Positions 1-6,392 of a stretch of 7,913 nt of DNA are shown piece by piece (position 1 is the first letter of the stretch; each line of letters starts with the position of its first letter). The notes under the pieces were generated by a model, which saw only the letters and a program-made list of their open reading frames with translations, was not told the origin of the DNA and did not search any database. The stretch is from assembly GCA_011524425.1 (NCBI GenBank), contig WTKI01000056.1:1-7913 (forward strand). Reading direction: 5' to 3'. A program made the position numbers and the translations under genes. This stretch comes from Altererythrobacter sp. (GTDB lineage: Bacteria; Pseudomonadota; Alphaproteobacteria; Sphingomonadales; Sphingomonadaceae).

Positions 1-544
1 GTAATAACCGTCCCGCTTCACCTGGTACCTTCGCCATGCGCGCGAAGATACGCGGAGCAAAGGGATTGACGAGCAGCAGCTTCGCCATTGCGGGAAAGAC
101 CTGTGCCGCCGGTCCTCGGAACGGCATGATTGCAGGATTAAGTCCGACAATTGCGGCTTTACTTGAAGTTGCCAAGGCCCACTCAATTGCGATTGCCGCG
201 CCGGCGGAATGACCGACGATAAGGTCGGGCACAAAACGTTCTTGCTCAAGCAGAGCGGCCAACGCTTCGACCATCCCTGCAAGGGTGAGGCCTTTGTGAG
301 GCTTGCCATGTGTAAAAGCATGACCTGGCAAATCAGGCGCGAGAACATCGAACTGAGCGCATAAGAGTGGCCATAGTCTGTGCCAGCTATGTGCAGAGGC
401 CCCGGTCCCGTGAAGCAAAAGCAAACTAGGTCCCTCGCCTTGGCGTTGAATACGCCACTCGAGACGGTCGGCTGTGACAAAATCGCACGTCTCGCGATGC
501 GGCCATATGAGCCCTTCGCGCTCCCAACTAAGTGGCTTGCTCAT
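1..544 (-). CDS. bchO: Magnesium-chelatase accessory alpha/beta hydrolase BchO (5' part, cut by window edge)
   Basis: Encodes the first 181 residues of an alpha/beta-fold hydrolase; the rest lies beyond the left edge. Seen directly: the oxyanion-hole stretch LLLLHGTGAS at residues 41-50, the DLPGHAFT segment after strand 4 (71-78), and a nucleophile elbow GHSAG at 111-115 with Ser113 as presumed nucleophile. The catalytic Asp and His would lie in the missing part. The family usually has roughly 280-300 residues, so about one third or more is absent. The start is fixed by an ATGA overlap with the bchD stop; there is no clear Shine-Dalgarno sequence, so translation probably depends on coupling. 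Position directly after bchI-bchD, plus the N-terminal WPHRET...F...RLEW pattern, is what separates BchO from other hydrolases. Family knowledge: BchO is conserved beside the Mg-chelatase genes, but its exact reaction is not established. Confidence 0.9.
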   Translation of the reverse strand, partial: MSKPLSWEREGLIWPHRETCDFVTADRLEWRIQRQGEGPSLLLLHGTGASAHSWHRLWPLLCAQFDVLAPDLPGHAFTHGKPHKGLTLAGMVEALAALLEQERFVPDLIVGHSAGAAIAIEWALATSSKAAIVGLNPAIMPFRGPAAQVFPAMAKLLLVNPFAPRIFARMAKVPGEAGRLL

Positions 545-2259
545 GCCGGCGCCAGTTGTGGTTGCGCAGCGCTAACCGCTTTTTCAAGCGCCACTGCATC
601 GGCCATTGGCAAGGGTAGATATCGCGCCAACATCGCCTCTGCAAAATCTGCTGCATCAGGCCTTGGACGCGGCGAAATATCTATCAAGATAGTCTCAATG
701 CCAGCACGAGCGATCGTTTTAGCGGCCGCTTGTGCATCTTCGCGCGCTTGCGCCCTGCCGGGCGAGCCATCAAGCGCAATGTTCGCGCTTCCATCTGTCA
801 AAAATACAAGGAACGGCGTCCGACCACGAGCGCTAACGCTTTCAGCGATTTGCAAGCCCAAGGTCATGCCGCTTGCAAGTGGTGTCCCTCCGCCCCCCGG
901 TAAGCCGGCAAGGGCGCGTCTTGCCCTGGTTAACGAGCGCGTTGGCGGCAATAGCACTTCTGCGCCCTCACCCCTAAACGCGATAAGTGCGACTTCGCTG
1001 CGTTTCACATAAGCCTGCGCCAAGATCAGCTCGACTGCGCCTTTGGCTTCCGCAAGCCGCGCCGCAGCGGCTGATCCTGATGCATCGACGCAAAATACTG
1101 TCACACTGCCAGCGCGTTCTTCGAAACGCCTAACCCGCAAATCATCCTTGCGCATCAGCACAGAGCGCTGTGCATCAGGTTCGTTTTGTCTTCGGATAGT
1201 TTGCCAAGGTGCCGCGGCGCGCAGCGAGTCGATCAGCGCAAGCCGCGCCCCACCACGCGGCACGCCTGGCCGAGCGCCAAGTGGCCGACCGCGCAGTTTG
1301 GACTGCGTGCGTTTGCCGGTCCCTCCTGATGCTGTGCTTTTGCGGATCCGGCCCTCTGCGATAGCTGCAAGTACATCTTCAGGGATCGAGGCCAGTGCCG
1401 CTTCGAGGACGACCTCCTCAAGCGGAGCGTCATGTGATTTGGAATTCTCTGCCTGGTTTTCGCTATGATCGGTTTGCTGGGTTTCAGATGGAGGTTCCGC
1501 CGCTTCCTCAAGGGGCGTATCCATCGGCAACTGCACCGCTCTAGGAGCGAGCACCAGGCGAGCAGCCGCTGCTAGATCCTCATCTGCGATTATCTTTCGA
1601 CTATAAAGCGCAGCATGAGCCTTTGCTGCATTGACCGCAAAAAGAAGCGCACGAATGTCGTCAATGCCAAGCGCGGCTGCGGTTTGCGCAAGCGCTTCAC
1701 ATTGTTCCGGAGAAGCTGGAGCGACACTGCTGATCGAGATCGTTTTGTCATGATCCGGCCATAAGAGATCTGTGAACGGAGCGACGCCGGACAGATCGCA
1801 TATAAACGCGATGCGATCCGTAAGAGAGGCAGCGGGCCGTTCGTCAATCTCTCGTCCGTCATCCAGCAGGACCAAAGCAAATGCCTTTGCGCGCTCCATG
1901 CCATCCATGGCTTGGACAAGCTTGCCAGCTAGGTCTTCGCGCAGCCTTTCAGCCATCGGCACGCATAAGAACCCAGTCTGCACCTCGTCCAGCAAGCCCG
2001 TTTGCCGGACCGGCGTTCCACTTGCCAAGCTTGCTGCAAGGTCAATACCGCCAAGCAAGCGTTCGTCTTCGATATGGCCAGGCATTCTTCGCCAAGGGCG
2101 CTCTGCGGCAAGCTCTTGGAGTTGCAGGGTTAGCCAATCGCGGGCCGGCCCAGCGCCGCGCAGAGCGATCCCGCCAAGCACTTCTGGCGCGAGCAGAAGC
2201 AATTGAGCAGCCAGAAGCGCATCGCTCAAGGGGCCATCTGAAGGCCCGTCAGAAGTCAT
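541..2259 (-). CDS. bchD: Magnesium chelatase ATPase-like subunit D
   Basis: A 572-residue subunit of protoporphyrin IX Mg-chelatase, the first committed enzyme of bacteriochlorophyll synthesis. It forms a cytoplasmic AAA+ complex with BchI that acts on BchH. The N-terminal part (about 15-240) is an AAA+ fold resembling BchI but degenerate: the P-loop position reads GGIALRGAGPARD (29-41) with no GKT/GKS, and the Walker B position reads GFLCVPMAERL (96-106) with no DE pair. A Pro/Glu/Gln-rich linker follows (about 245-285), then a basic stretch (305-340). The C-terminal von Willebrand A domain (about 385-560) keeps a full MIDAS site: DASGS at 392-396, Thr459 in GGGGTP and TDG at 488-490. Loss of ATPase motifs is normal for BchD. 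The start ATG overlaps the bchI stop as ATGA, and the stop overlaps the bchO start the same way. Family assignment is secure. Confidence 0.97.
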   Translation of the reverse strand: MTSDGPSDGPLSDALLAAQLLLLAPEVLGGIALRGAGPARDWLTLQLQELAAERPWRRMPGHIEDERLLGGIDLAASLASGTPVRQTGLLDEVQTGFLCVPMAERLREDLAGKLVQAMDGMERAKAFALVLLDDGREIDERPAASLTDRIAFICDLSGVAPFTDLLWPDHDKTISISSVAPASPEQCEALAQTAAALGIDDIRALLFAVNAAKAHAALYSRKIIADEDLAAAARLVLAPRAVQLPMDTPLEEAAEPPSETQQTDHSENQAENSKSHDAPLEEVVLEAALASIPEDVLAAIAEGRIRKSTASGGTGKRTQSKLRGRPLGARPGVPRGGARLALIDSLRAAAPWQTIRRQNEPDAQRSVLMRKDDLRVRRFEERAGSVTVFCVDASGSAAAARLAEAKGAVELILAQAYVKRSEVALIAFRGEGAEVLLPPTRSLTRARRALAGLPGGGGTPLASGMTLGLQIAESVSARGRTPFLVFLTDGSANIALDGSPGRAQAREDAQAAAKTIARAGIETILIDISPRPRPDAADFAEAMLARYLPLPMADAVALEKAVSAAQPQLAPA

Positions 2260-3257
2260 CCGAACAGCTCTTCAATCGCGCGTTCGATACGGACAGTAGA
2301 TCCGGTTTCGTCCAGCACATCGCGCCGCAGCCTATGACGCAAAGCCATGGGCGCAATTTCAAGCAAGTGCTGGCGTTTAACTGATCGCGCCTTGCTGAGC
2401 GCGGCTTGCGCACGTGCGGCGCGCATCAAGGTTAGCTCACCGCGCAGGCCATCTACGCCGACCTGCTTGCACAGCCCTGCAACATCTGCGAGTAGCTCAT
2501 CTGAAACTTCCAGCTTTGGCAGCTTGCGCCTCGCGCTCGCGATGGACTTCACAATGGCGGTGTCTGCCTCCGCCCATTCTTCAGCAAAGCCATCCGCGTC
2601 ATCGGCCTGCGCAGAACACCGCTTTATGATCTCGACCCGATCTTCAATGCTCTGCGGTGTGCGTACTTCCACGGAAAGCCCAAACCTATCGAGCAGCTGC
2701 GGTCGCAGCTCACCCTCTTCCGGGTTGCCACTGCCGATCAGCACAAATTTCGCTGAGTGCCGCACTGACAGGCCTTCACGCTCAACCACGTTCTCGCCGG
2801 ATGCTGCAACATCCAGCAGCAGGTCGACCAAATGGTCTTCGAGCAGATTAATTTCATCAATGTAGAGGAAGCCGCGATGTGCCTTTGCCAGCAAACCGGG
2901 TTCAAATGCTTTCTCCCCGGCCCGCAATGCGCGCTCCAAATCCAACGCACCGACCACCCGGTCCTCAGTCGCTCCTAATGGCATGTCGACAAATGGCACA
3001 GGTGCTTTCCGGACGCGCTTAGCGCTACACTCGATTGGACATGATCGCTCTTGAGACGGATCGCAGTTGAAACGACAATCTTCGAGCACATGCATCGGCG
3101 GCATCAAGCTTGCTAGTGCGCGTGTGGCGGTTGATTTTCCTGTGCCGCGATCACCAAACACCATCACGCCGCCGATCGCTGGATCAACCGCAGCGATCAG
3201 CAAAGCGCGCTTCATCTCGTCTTGTCCGACGATAGCTGAGAAGGGAAAACGGGCCAT
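2256..3257 (-). CDS. bchI: Magnesium chelatase AAA+ ATPase subunit I
   Basis: A 333-residue AAA+ ATPase that powers Mg2+ insertion into protoporphyrin IX together with BchD and BchH. All motor motifs are visible: Walker A GDRGTGKST (35-43), Walker B GFLYIDEIN (129-137, Asp134/Glu135), sensor-1 Asn178 in GSGNPEEGELRPQ, the LLDRFG arginine-finger motif (Arg191), and a sensor-2 region GLRGELTLMRAARAQ (270-284). The BchI/ChlI signatures PLGATEDRVVGALDLERAL (93-111) and GENVVEREGLSVRH (154-167) confirm identity. A four-cysteine cluster (Cys61, 65, 73, 77) lies in the insert between Walker A and the PLGATED motif. Length fits the family. The start is supported by the MARFPFSAIVGQDEMK N-terminus; only a weak GGA precedes it, 3 bases from the ATG, inside a dyad. 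The stop overlaps bchD by ATGA. A 55-bp gap separates it from the DUF3422 gene upstream on the same strand. Confidence 0.97.
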   Translation of the reverse strand: MARFPFSAIVGQDEMKRALLIAAVDPAIGGVMVFGDRGTGKSTATRALASLMPPMHVLEDCRFNCDPSQERSCPIECSAKRVRKAPVPFVDMPLGATEDRVVGALDLERALRAGEKAFEPGLLAKAHRGFLYIDEINLLEDHLVDLLLDVAASGENVVEREGLSVRHSAKFVLIGSGNPEEGELRPQLLDRFGLSVEVRTPQSIEDRVEIIKRCSAQADDADGFAEEWAEADTAIVKSIASARRKLPKLEVSDELLADVAGLCKQVGVDGLRGELTLMRAARAQAALSKARSVKRQHLLEIAPMALRHRLRRDVLDETGSTVRIERAIEELFG

Positions 3258-3258
3258 G

Positions 3259-3276
3259 CGTCCAACATTCTGGACA
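3259..3276 (-). promoter_or_regulatory. PpsR/CrtJ-like operator candidate upstream of bchI
   Basis: Read on the minus strand the site is TGT-N12-ACG, ending one base before the bchI ATG. It contains a perfect dyad, GTCCA-N6-TGGAC on the plus strand at 3260-3275. The established PpsR/CrtJ operator is TGT-N12-ACA, so one base differs. Because it overlaps the ribosome-binding region, it could act as an operator or roadblock, or as an RNA hairpin that limits initiation. No strong -35/-10 pair is visible in the 55-bp gap. Function is inference. Confidence 0.35.
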
Positions 3277-3312
3277 CTTCTGAGCGTCAGGACAAGCTGA
3301 AAACGATAATGG

Positions 3313-4587
3313 TTAGCTTGTGATCAAACGCTTGCGGAGCATTTTCATCGCTATCCAGATTCCGGCCACCAACGGAACAACCAGCGCCCCAAGCACAATT
3401 TGCTTGGAAACACCCCACTCATCCAAAGGCAAGAGAGGAAGAAAATATCCAATTAAACCAATGAGGTAATAGCTGAGTGCGACAACAGACAGGCCTTCCA
3501 CCAATTGCTGCAATCGCAACTGCATGCTGGTCGAATTTTCCATCGATCGAAGCAACTGTGCGTTCTGGTTCTCAATCTTGGTTTCAATGCGCGCGCGAAG
3601 CAAAGAGGAAAGCTGCGACGCGCGCAAAGCCAGTCGGCGAACACGCTCGCTAGTTGCTTCACAGGTGCTCATTGCTGGCCGAAAGCGGCGCTGCGTAAAG
3701 TCGGTTAGCGAGACAAAGCCATCAATCGGGCGAGAATTTACTTGTTCCAACCGTTCATCCACCAATTGTGCATAAGCTTTTGTTGCATCCATCCGGAACG
3801 AGATTTCTGAGGCAATCGCTGTCAGCTCTAAAGACAATGCGGAAAGCGCTTCCATCAAGGCATCATCGGTTTCTTCACCATGTGTGATACGCATCGAAAG
3901 GTCGCGCAATCTGCGCTCAGCATCATCCAACTTCGGCCAGCAGGCCTGTGCAACGGGCAACCCCAAAAGCGCACGGTTGCGATAGTTGCCTAGCTCTTGG
4001 AGCCGTTGAACTTGCCGGGTGAGCTCACCTGTTTCTGCGCCATTGGCAGCGACCAACAATCGGCCAAATCCATCATCCTTGATTCGGAAATCCGACCATA
4101 TCCGGATCGGATCTGCATCCGATTTACCGATATGGGCTGAAACCAGCTCATGCGGGTTTAAGCTGAGTTTGGTAAGCAGAGCATCGATCTCAGCGTCATT
4201 CTCAGCAACCCAAATCCGGGTTCCGCGGACAATTTTCCCTGGAACCGTCTGCGCCCATTCAAGCGCCTCGGCAAGCTCGTGATTCGATTGCGGATCAAGA
4301 TAAGCCTGCTCTGTCACACCTGCGCAAAAGATTGTCAGGCTAGTGCCTTCGCTGTGACGCTCCCAAGTCACATGGACATTCTCGCTAAACTGACCACTTC
4401 GATGCGAAGTGTTCTCCGCCTTGGTAAAAGATTGCTCGATCCGCTCGATCGCGGCGAGTTCGACTTCACGCTCTGCCTCGTCGACTTTCAGAACCCATTG
4501 CACAATCTGTGAAGGGACGCGCAATTGCGGCCAACGGCGCAGATGCATCTCGCCGACAGCTTGCCGTCTTTGTTCATAGTCACGCAT
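3313..4587 (-). CDS. DUF3422 family membrane-anchored protein of unknown function
   Basis: A 424-residue protein matching the DUF3422 (COG4949-type, predicted membrane-anchored) pattern from memory. Its N-terminus carries the family-like EMHLRRWPQL segment (13-22) in place of the more usual EMHARP. There is no N-terminal signal peptide. A long, mostly soluble body with charged helices, including a probable coiled coil (about 310-360), is followed by two C-terminal hydrophobic segments (about 364-388 and 394-416). These are joined by a short loop around PLDEWGVSK, then a basic tail (MLRKR). The large domain is therefore probably cytoplasmic and anchored by a C-terminal hairpin. The start is well fixed by a strong AAGGAGG site six bases upstream. 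It lies on the same strand as bchI with a 55-bp gap, so cotranscription is possible. No enzymatic motif is recognised and no reaction can be assigned. Confidence 0.85.
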   Translation of the reverse strand: MRDYEQRRQAVGEMHLRRWPQLRVPSQIVQWVLKVDEAEREVELAAIERIEQSFTKAENTSHRSGQFSENVHVTWERHSEGTSLTIFCAGVTEQAYLDPQSNHELAEALEWAQTVPGKIVRGTRIWVAENDAEIDALLTKLSLNPHELVSAHIGKSDADPIRIWSDFRIKDDGFGRLLVAANGAETGELTRQVQRLQELGNYRNRALLGLPVAQACWPKLDDAERRLRDLSMRITHGEETDDALMEALSALSLELTAIASEISFRMDATKAYAQLVDERLEQVNSRPIDGFVSLTDFTQRRFRPAMSTCEATSERVRRLALRASQLSSLLRARIETKIENQNAQLLRSMENSTSMQLRLQQLVEGLSVVALSYYLIGLIGYFLPLLPLDEWGVSKQIVLGALVVPLVAGIWIAMKMLRKRLITS

Positions 4588-4753
4588 TGCGCGCCTCCTT
4601 GTATGAAGCGGCGGAGAGAAAACCGCGATTGCACTCAGCAGAAGATGCGATTGTCTGTCTCAACAATGCGCTATTCCAGTTTTGGTTGCATTGCGCGGGA
4701 CTGCTCAAGTCTGCGATTGAGTTGCTTGGCATTCTCGCTTACGAGGCGCGGCG
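4588..4753. other. Divergent intergenic region between the DUF3422 gene and the flavin reductase gene
   Basis: This 166-bp gap must hold the promoters for both divergent genes, unless the plus-strand gene is served from further upstream. The DUF3422 ribosome site lies at its left end. I could not identify a convincing -35/-10 pair in either direction; TTGAGT-N17-TACGAG just before the plus-strand gene is a poor match and too near the ATG. A plus-strand reading frame without an internal ATG runs through the whole gap and ends at 4757. Confidence 0.6.
4594..4600 (-). promoter_or_regulatory. Strong ribosome-binding site of the DUF3422 gene
   Basis: AAGGAGG on the minus strand, six bases before the ATG at 4585-4587. 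This near-perfect anti-16S match fixes the start codon. It is much stronger than the sites before bchI, bchD and bchO. Confidence 0.8.
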
Positions 4754-5290
4754 ATGAGTGAAACAAGCGATGCGCGGGCCTTTAGAGAGGCATTGGGGGC
4801 GTTTGCCACTGGCGTGACTATCATCACAACTTGTGATGAAGCGGGCGAGCCTGTTGGCGTTACAGTCAGCAGTTTCAACTCGGTTAGTCTGGATCCGCCG
4901 CTGGTCTTATGGTCGCTAGCCAAAGACAGCCGATCCTTGCCTGCATTCCGCGAATCAGGGCAATTTGCTGTGCATGTATTGGCACAAGGCCAAGAGCACT
5001 TGGCTGATCGCTTCGCCCGCTCGGGCGCAAACAAGTTCGCAGGCAACCCTTGGCACCCCAGCGAAACGCATATGCCCTTGTTCGAAAAGTTTGCCGCGCG
5101 CTTCGAATGCCAGACTGTCCATGAATATGACGGCGGCGATCATATCATCATAGTAGGCAAAGTGCTGCGGTTTGATACGCAGGACCTCCAACCACTGCTA
5201 TATTATGGAGGCTCTTATGGCGAGTACAGCCCGCTCAAGACCTCCGCAGAAGATCTGGGCGAACCTCCGCTGACAGGTCCCAACAGTTAA
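4754..5290 (+). CDS. Flavin reductase family protein (FMN-binding split barrel)
   Basis: A 178-residue protein of the short-chain flavin reductase family (HpaC/HsaB/NtaB type). Such enzymes use NAD(P)H to reduce FMN or FAD and pass the reduced flavin to a separate monooxygenase. Visible family features: FREALGAFATGVTIITT (10-26); the flavin-contact block GVTVSSFNSVSLDPPLVLW (35-53), followed by SLAKDSRSLPAF; FAVHVLAQGQEHLADRFA (71-88); DHIIIVGKV (129-137); and the C-terminal PLLYYGGSYGEYSP (147-160). It appears complete and cytosolic, without signal or membrane segments. A GAGG stands seven bases before the ATG. The gene is divergent from the DUF3422 gene and converges on the acyl-CoA dehydrogenases with only 7 bp between. 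No oxygenase partner is in the window, so the substrate pathway cannot be named; a link to degradation by the neighbouring dehydrogenases is only inference. Confidence 0.9.
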   Translation: MSETSDARAFREALGAFATGVTIITTCDEAGEPVGVTVSSFNSVSLDPPLVLWSLAKDSRSLPAFRESGQFAVHVLAQGQEHLADRFARSGANKFAGNPWHPSETHMPLFEKFAARFECQTVHEYDGGDHIIIVGKVLRFDTQDLQPLLYYGGSYGEYSPLKTSAEDLGEPPLTGPNS

Positions 5291-5308
5291 GCTGTGATTA
5301 CGCAGCTT
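5289..5308. terminator. Small inverted repeat between convergent genes, possible bidirectional terminator
   Basis: AAGCTG at 5289-5294 pairs with CAGCTT at 5303-5308 across an 8-base loop, spanning the 7-bp gap and both stop codons. The stem is only 6 bp and no real T-run follows on either strand, so it is weak as an intrinsic terminator. Its position between two convergent stops is the main reason to list it. Confidence 0.25.
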
Positions 5309-6389
5309 GGCTTGATGCAATGTAACGCGACAAATGCTCGTCTTCGTCGCCCATAATCTGGCCGAGCATAGTCAGGCGCTTGGCATAATGCGACAGAGGC
5401 AATTCCCAAGTCATGCCAATGCCGCCATGCATCTGGATCGCTTCTTCTGCTGTGAGCCGCCCTACGCTCCCGCATGTATATTTCGCAGCTGAACAGAACT
5501 TGTCACGCAAGGCGGCGTCCTCGTCAAAGCGCGCCGCAGCATTGATAGCAGCAGAGCGCGCCTGTTCTATTTCCAGCGCGACTGTTGCCATACGGTGTTG
5601 CAGCGCCTGAAACTTGCCAATCGGAATACCAAACTGCTTGCGCGTGCGCAGATAATCGAGCGTTGTATCCTTCAGCACATCCATGACCGCGACCGATTCC
5701 CAACAGGTCGCAACCAGTCCCAAGGCCCGGATCGCAGCGATTTCTTCTGCGCCTACACGCTCAAGCCGCTTAGCCTCGGCGCTATCTAGCTGAAGCTCTC
5801 CTGCGGCGCCGCCATCGACTAATTTGTAGTCCTGCACTTGCGCGCCGCCGGTTTTGAGGTCGAGCAAGAACGCGGCTTCGCCTTCTGCATCATTAGCGAT
5901 AACGACGACTTGATCCGCGCTGCCGAGATATTCGACTACCCCTTTGCTGCCGGTAAGCAACCAATCATCACCCGCTTTTGCAGCCTGCACCGGGGCAGAG
6001 ACACTACCATCTGCATTGACCGCCGCCGCGTCAGCAAAAGTAAGGATGCTTTCGCCGGAAATGACGTTCGACAGCGCGTCTTCTTCGCCTGCCAATTCCA
6101 GAGCTTTACCGCCTATGAGCGTGCCAAGAAACGGGCCAAGCGCTAAGCCTTTGCCTACCTCGCCAAATACAGCGCCTGCATCAAATGGCGAACCGCCAAA
6201 GCCGCCTACACTTTCGCTGAAAAGCGCGCCGAGCACGCCCAGCTCCGCAAGTTCGCTCCACATTTCGCGACTGAAACCTTCATCGCTCTCCAAGGAGGCC
6301 GCACGAACATCCCACGGAAATTTGTCGGCCAGAAAGCGCGACAATGTGTCGACCAGCATCTGCCGGTCTTCGCCGATTGAAAAATCCAT
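5298..6389 (-). CDS. Acyl-CoA dehydrogenase, small/non-catalytic-subunit type
   Basis: A 363-residue flavoprotein-fold protein of the acyl-CoA dehydrogenase family. N-terminal helical domain: MDFSIGEDRQMLVDTLSRFL, then LAELGVLGALFSESVGGFGG (47-66). The middle beta domain is divergent and lacks the usual SEPxxGSD signature. The C-terminal helical domain has RKQFGIPIGKFQALQHRMA (250-268) and EEAIQMHGGIGMTWELPLSHYAKR (315-338). At the position of the MCAD-type catalytic Glu (YEGT motif) it reads MLGQIMGDED (341-350), and helix G (ALGLVATCWESV, 222-233) has no obvious equivalent of the alternative IVD/LCAD-type glutamate. This resembles PimD or the smaller subunits of heteromeric steroid-side-chain dehydrogenases. 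It starts 3 bp after the stop of the larger dehydrogenase, with GGAG at 6399-6402, so the two are cotranscribed and probably assemble together. The substrate is unknown. Confidence 0.9.
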   Translation of the reverse strand: MDFSIGEDRQMLVDTLSRFLADKFPWDVRAASLESDEGFSREMWSELAELGVLGALFSESVGGFGGSPFDAGAVFGEVGKGLALGPFLGTLIGGKALELAGEEDALSNVISGESILTFADAAAVNADGSVSAPVQAAKAGDDWLLTGSKGVVEYLGSADQVVVIANDAEGEAAFLLDLKTGGAQVQDYKLVDGGAAGELQLDSAEAKRLERVGAEEIAAIRALGLVATCWESVAVMDVLKDTTLDYLRTRKQFGIPIGKFQALQHRMATVALEIEQARSAAINAAARFDEDAALRDKFCSAAKYTCGSVGRLTAEEAIQMHGGIGMTWELPLSHYAKRLTMLGQIMGDEDEHLSRYIASSQAA

Positions 6390-6392
6390 CGA

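Noticed and set aside
380..1012. Long plus-strand reading frame (210 codons) opposite bchO and bchD
   Set aside because: Antisense to two securely identified genes; its low-complexity Ala/Ser/Pro-rich translation matches no family I recognise and is typical of a GC-rich shadow.
541..2259. Loss of Walker A and B motifs in BchD as evidence of a pseudogene
   Set aside because: Degenerate ATPase motifs are normal for BchD; the reading frame and MIDAS site are intact.
1772..2384. Two overlapping plus-strand frames opposite bchD and bchI
   Set aside because: Both lie antisense to clear chelatase genes, overlap one another and have Arg/Ser/Pro-rich shadow composition.
4716..4744. TTGAGT-N17-TACGAG as a promoter for the flavin reductase
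   Set aside because: Poor -10 match, and a start of transcription a few bases from the ATG would leave no leader.
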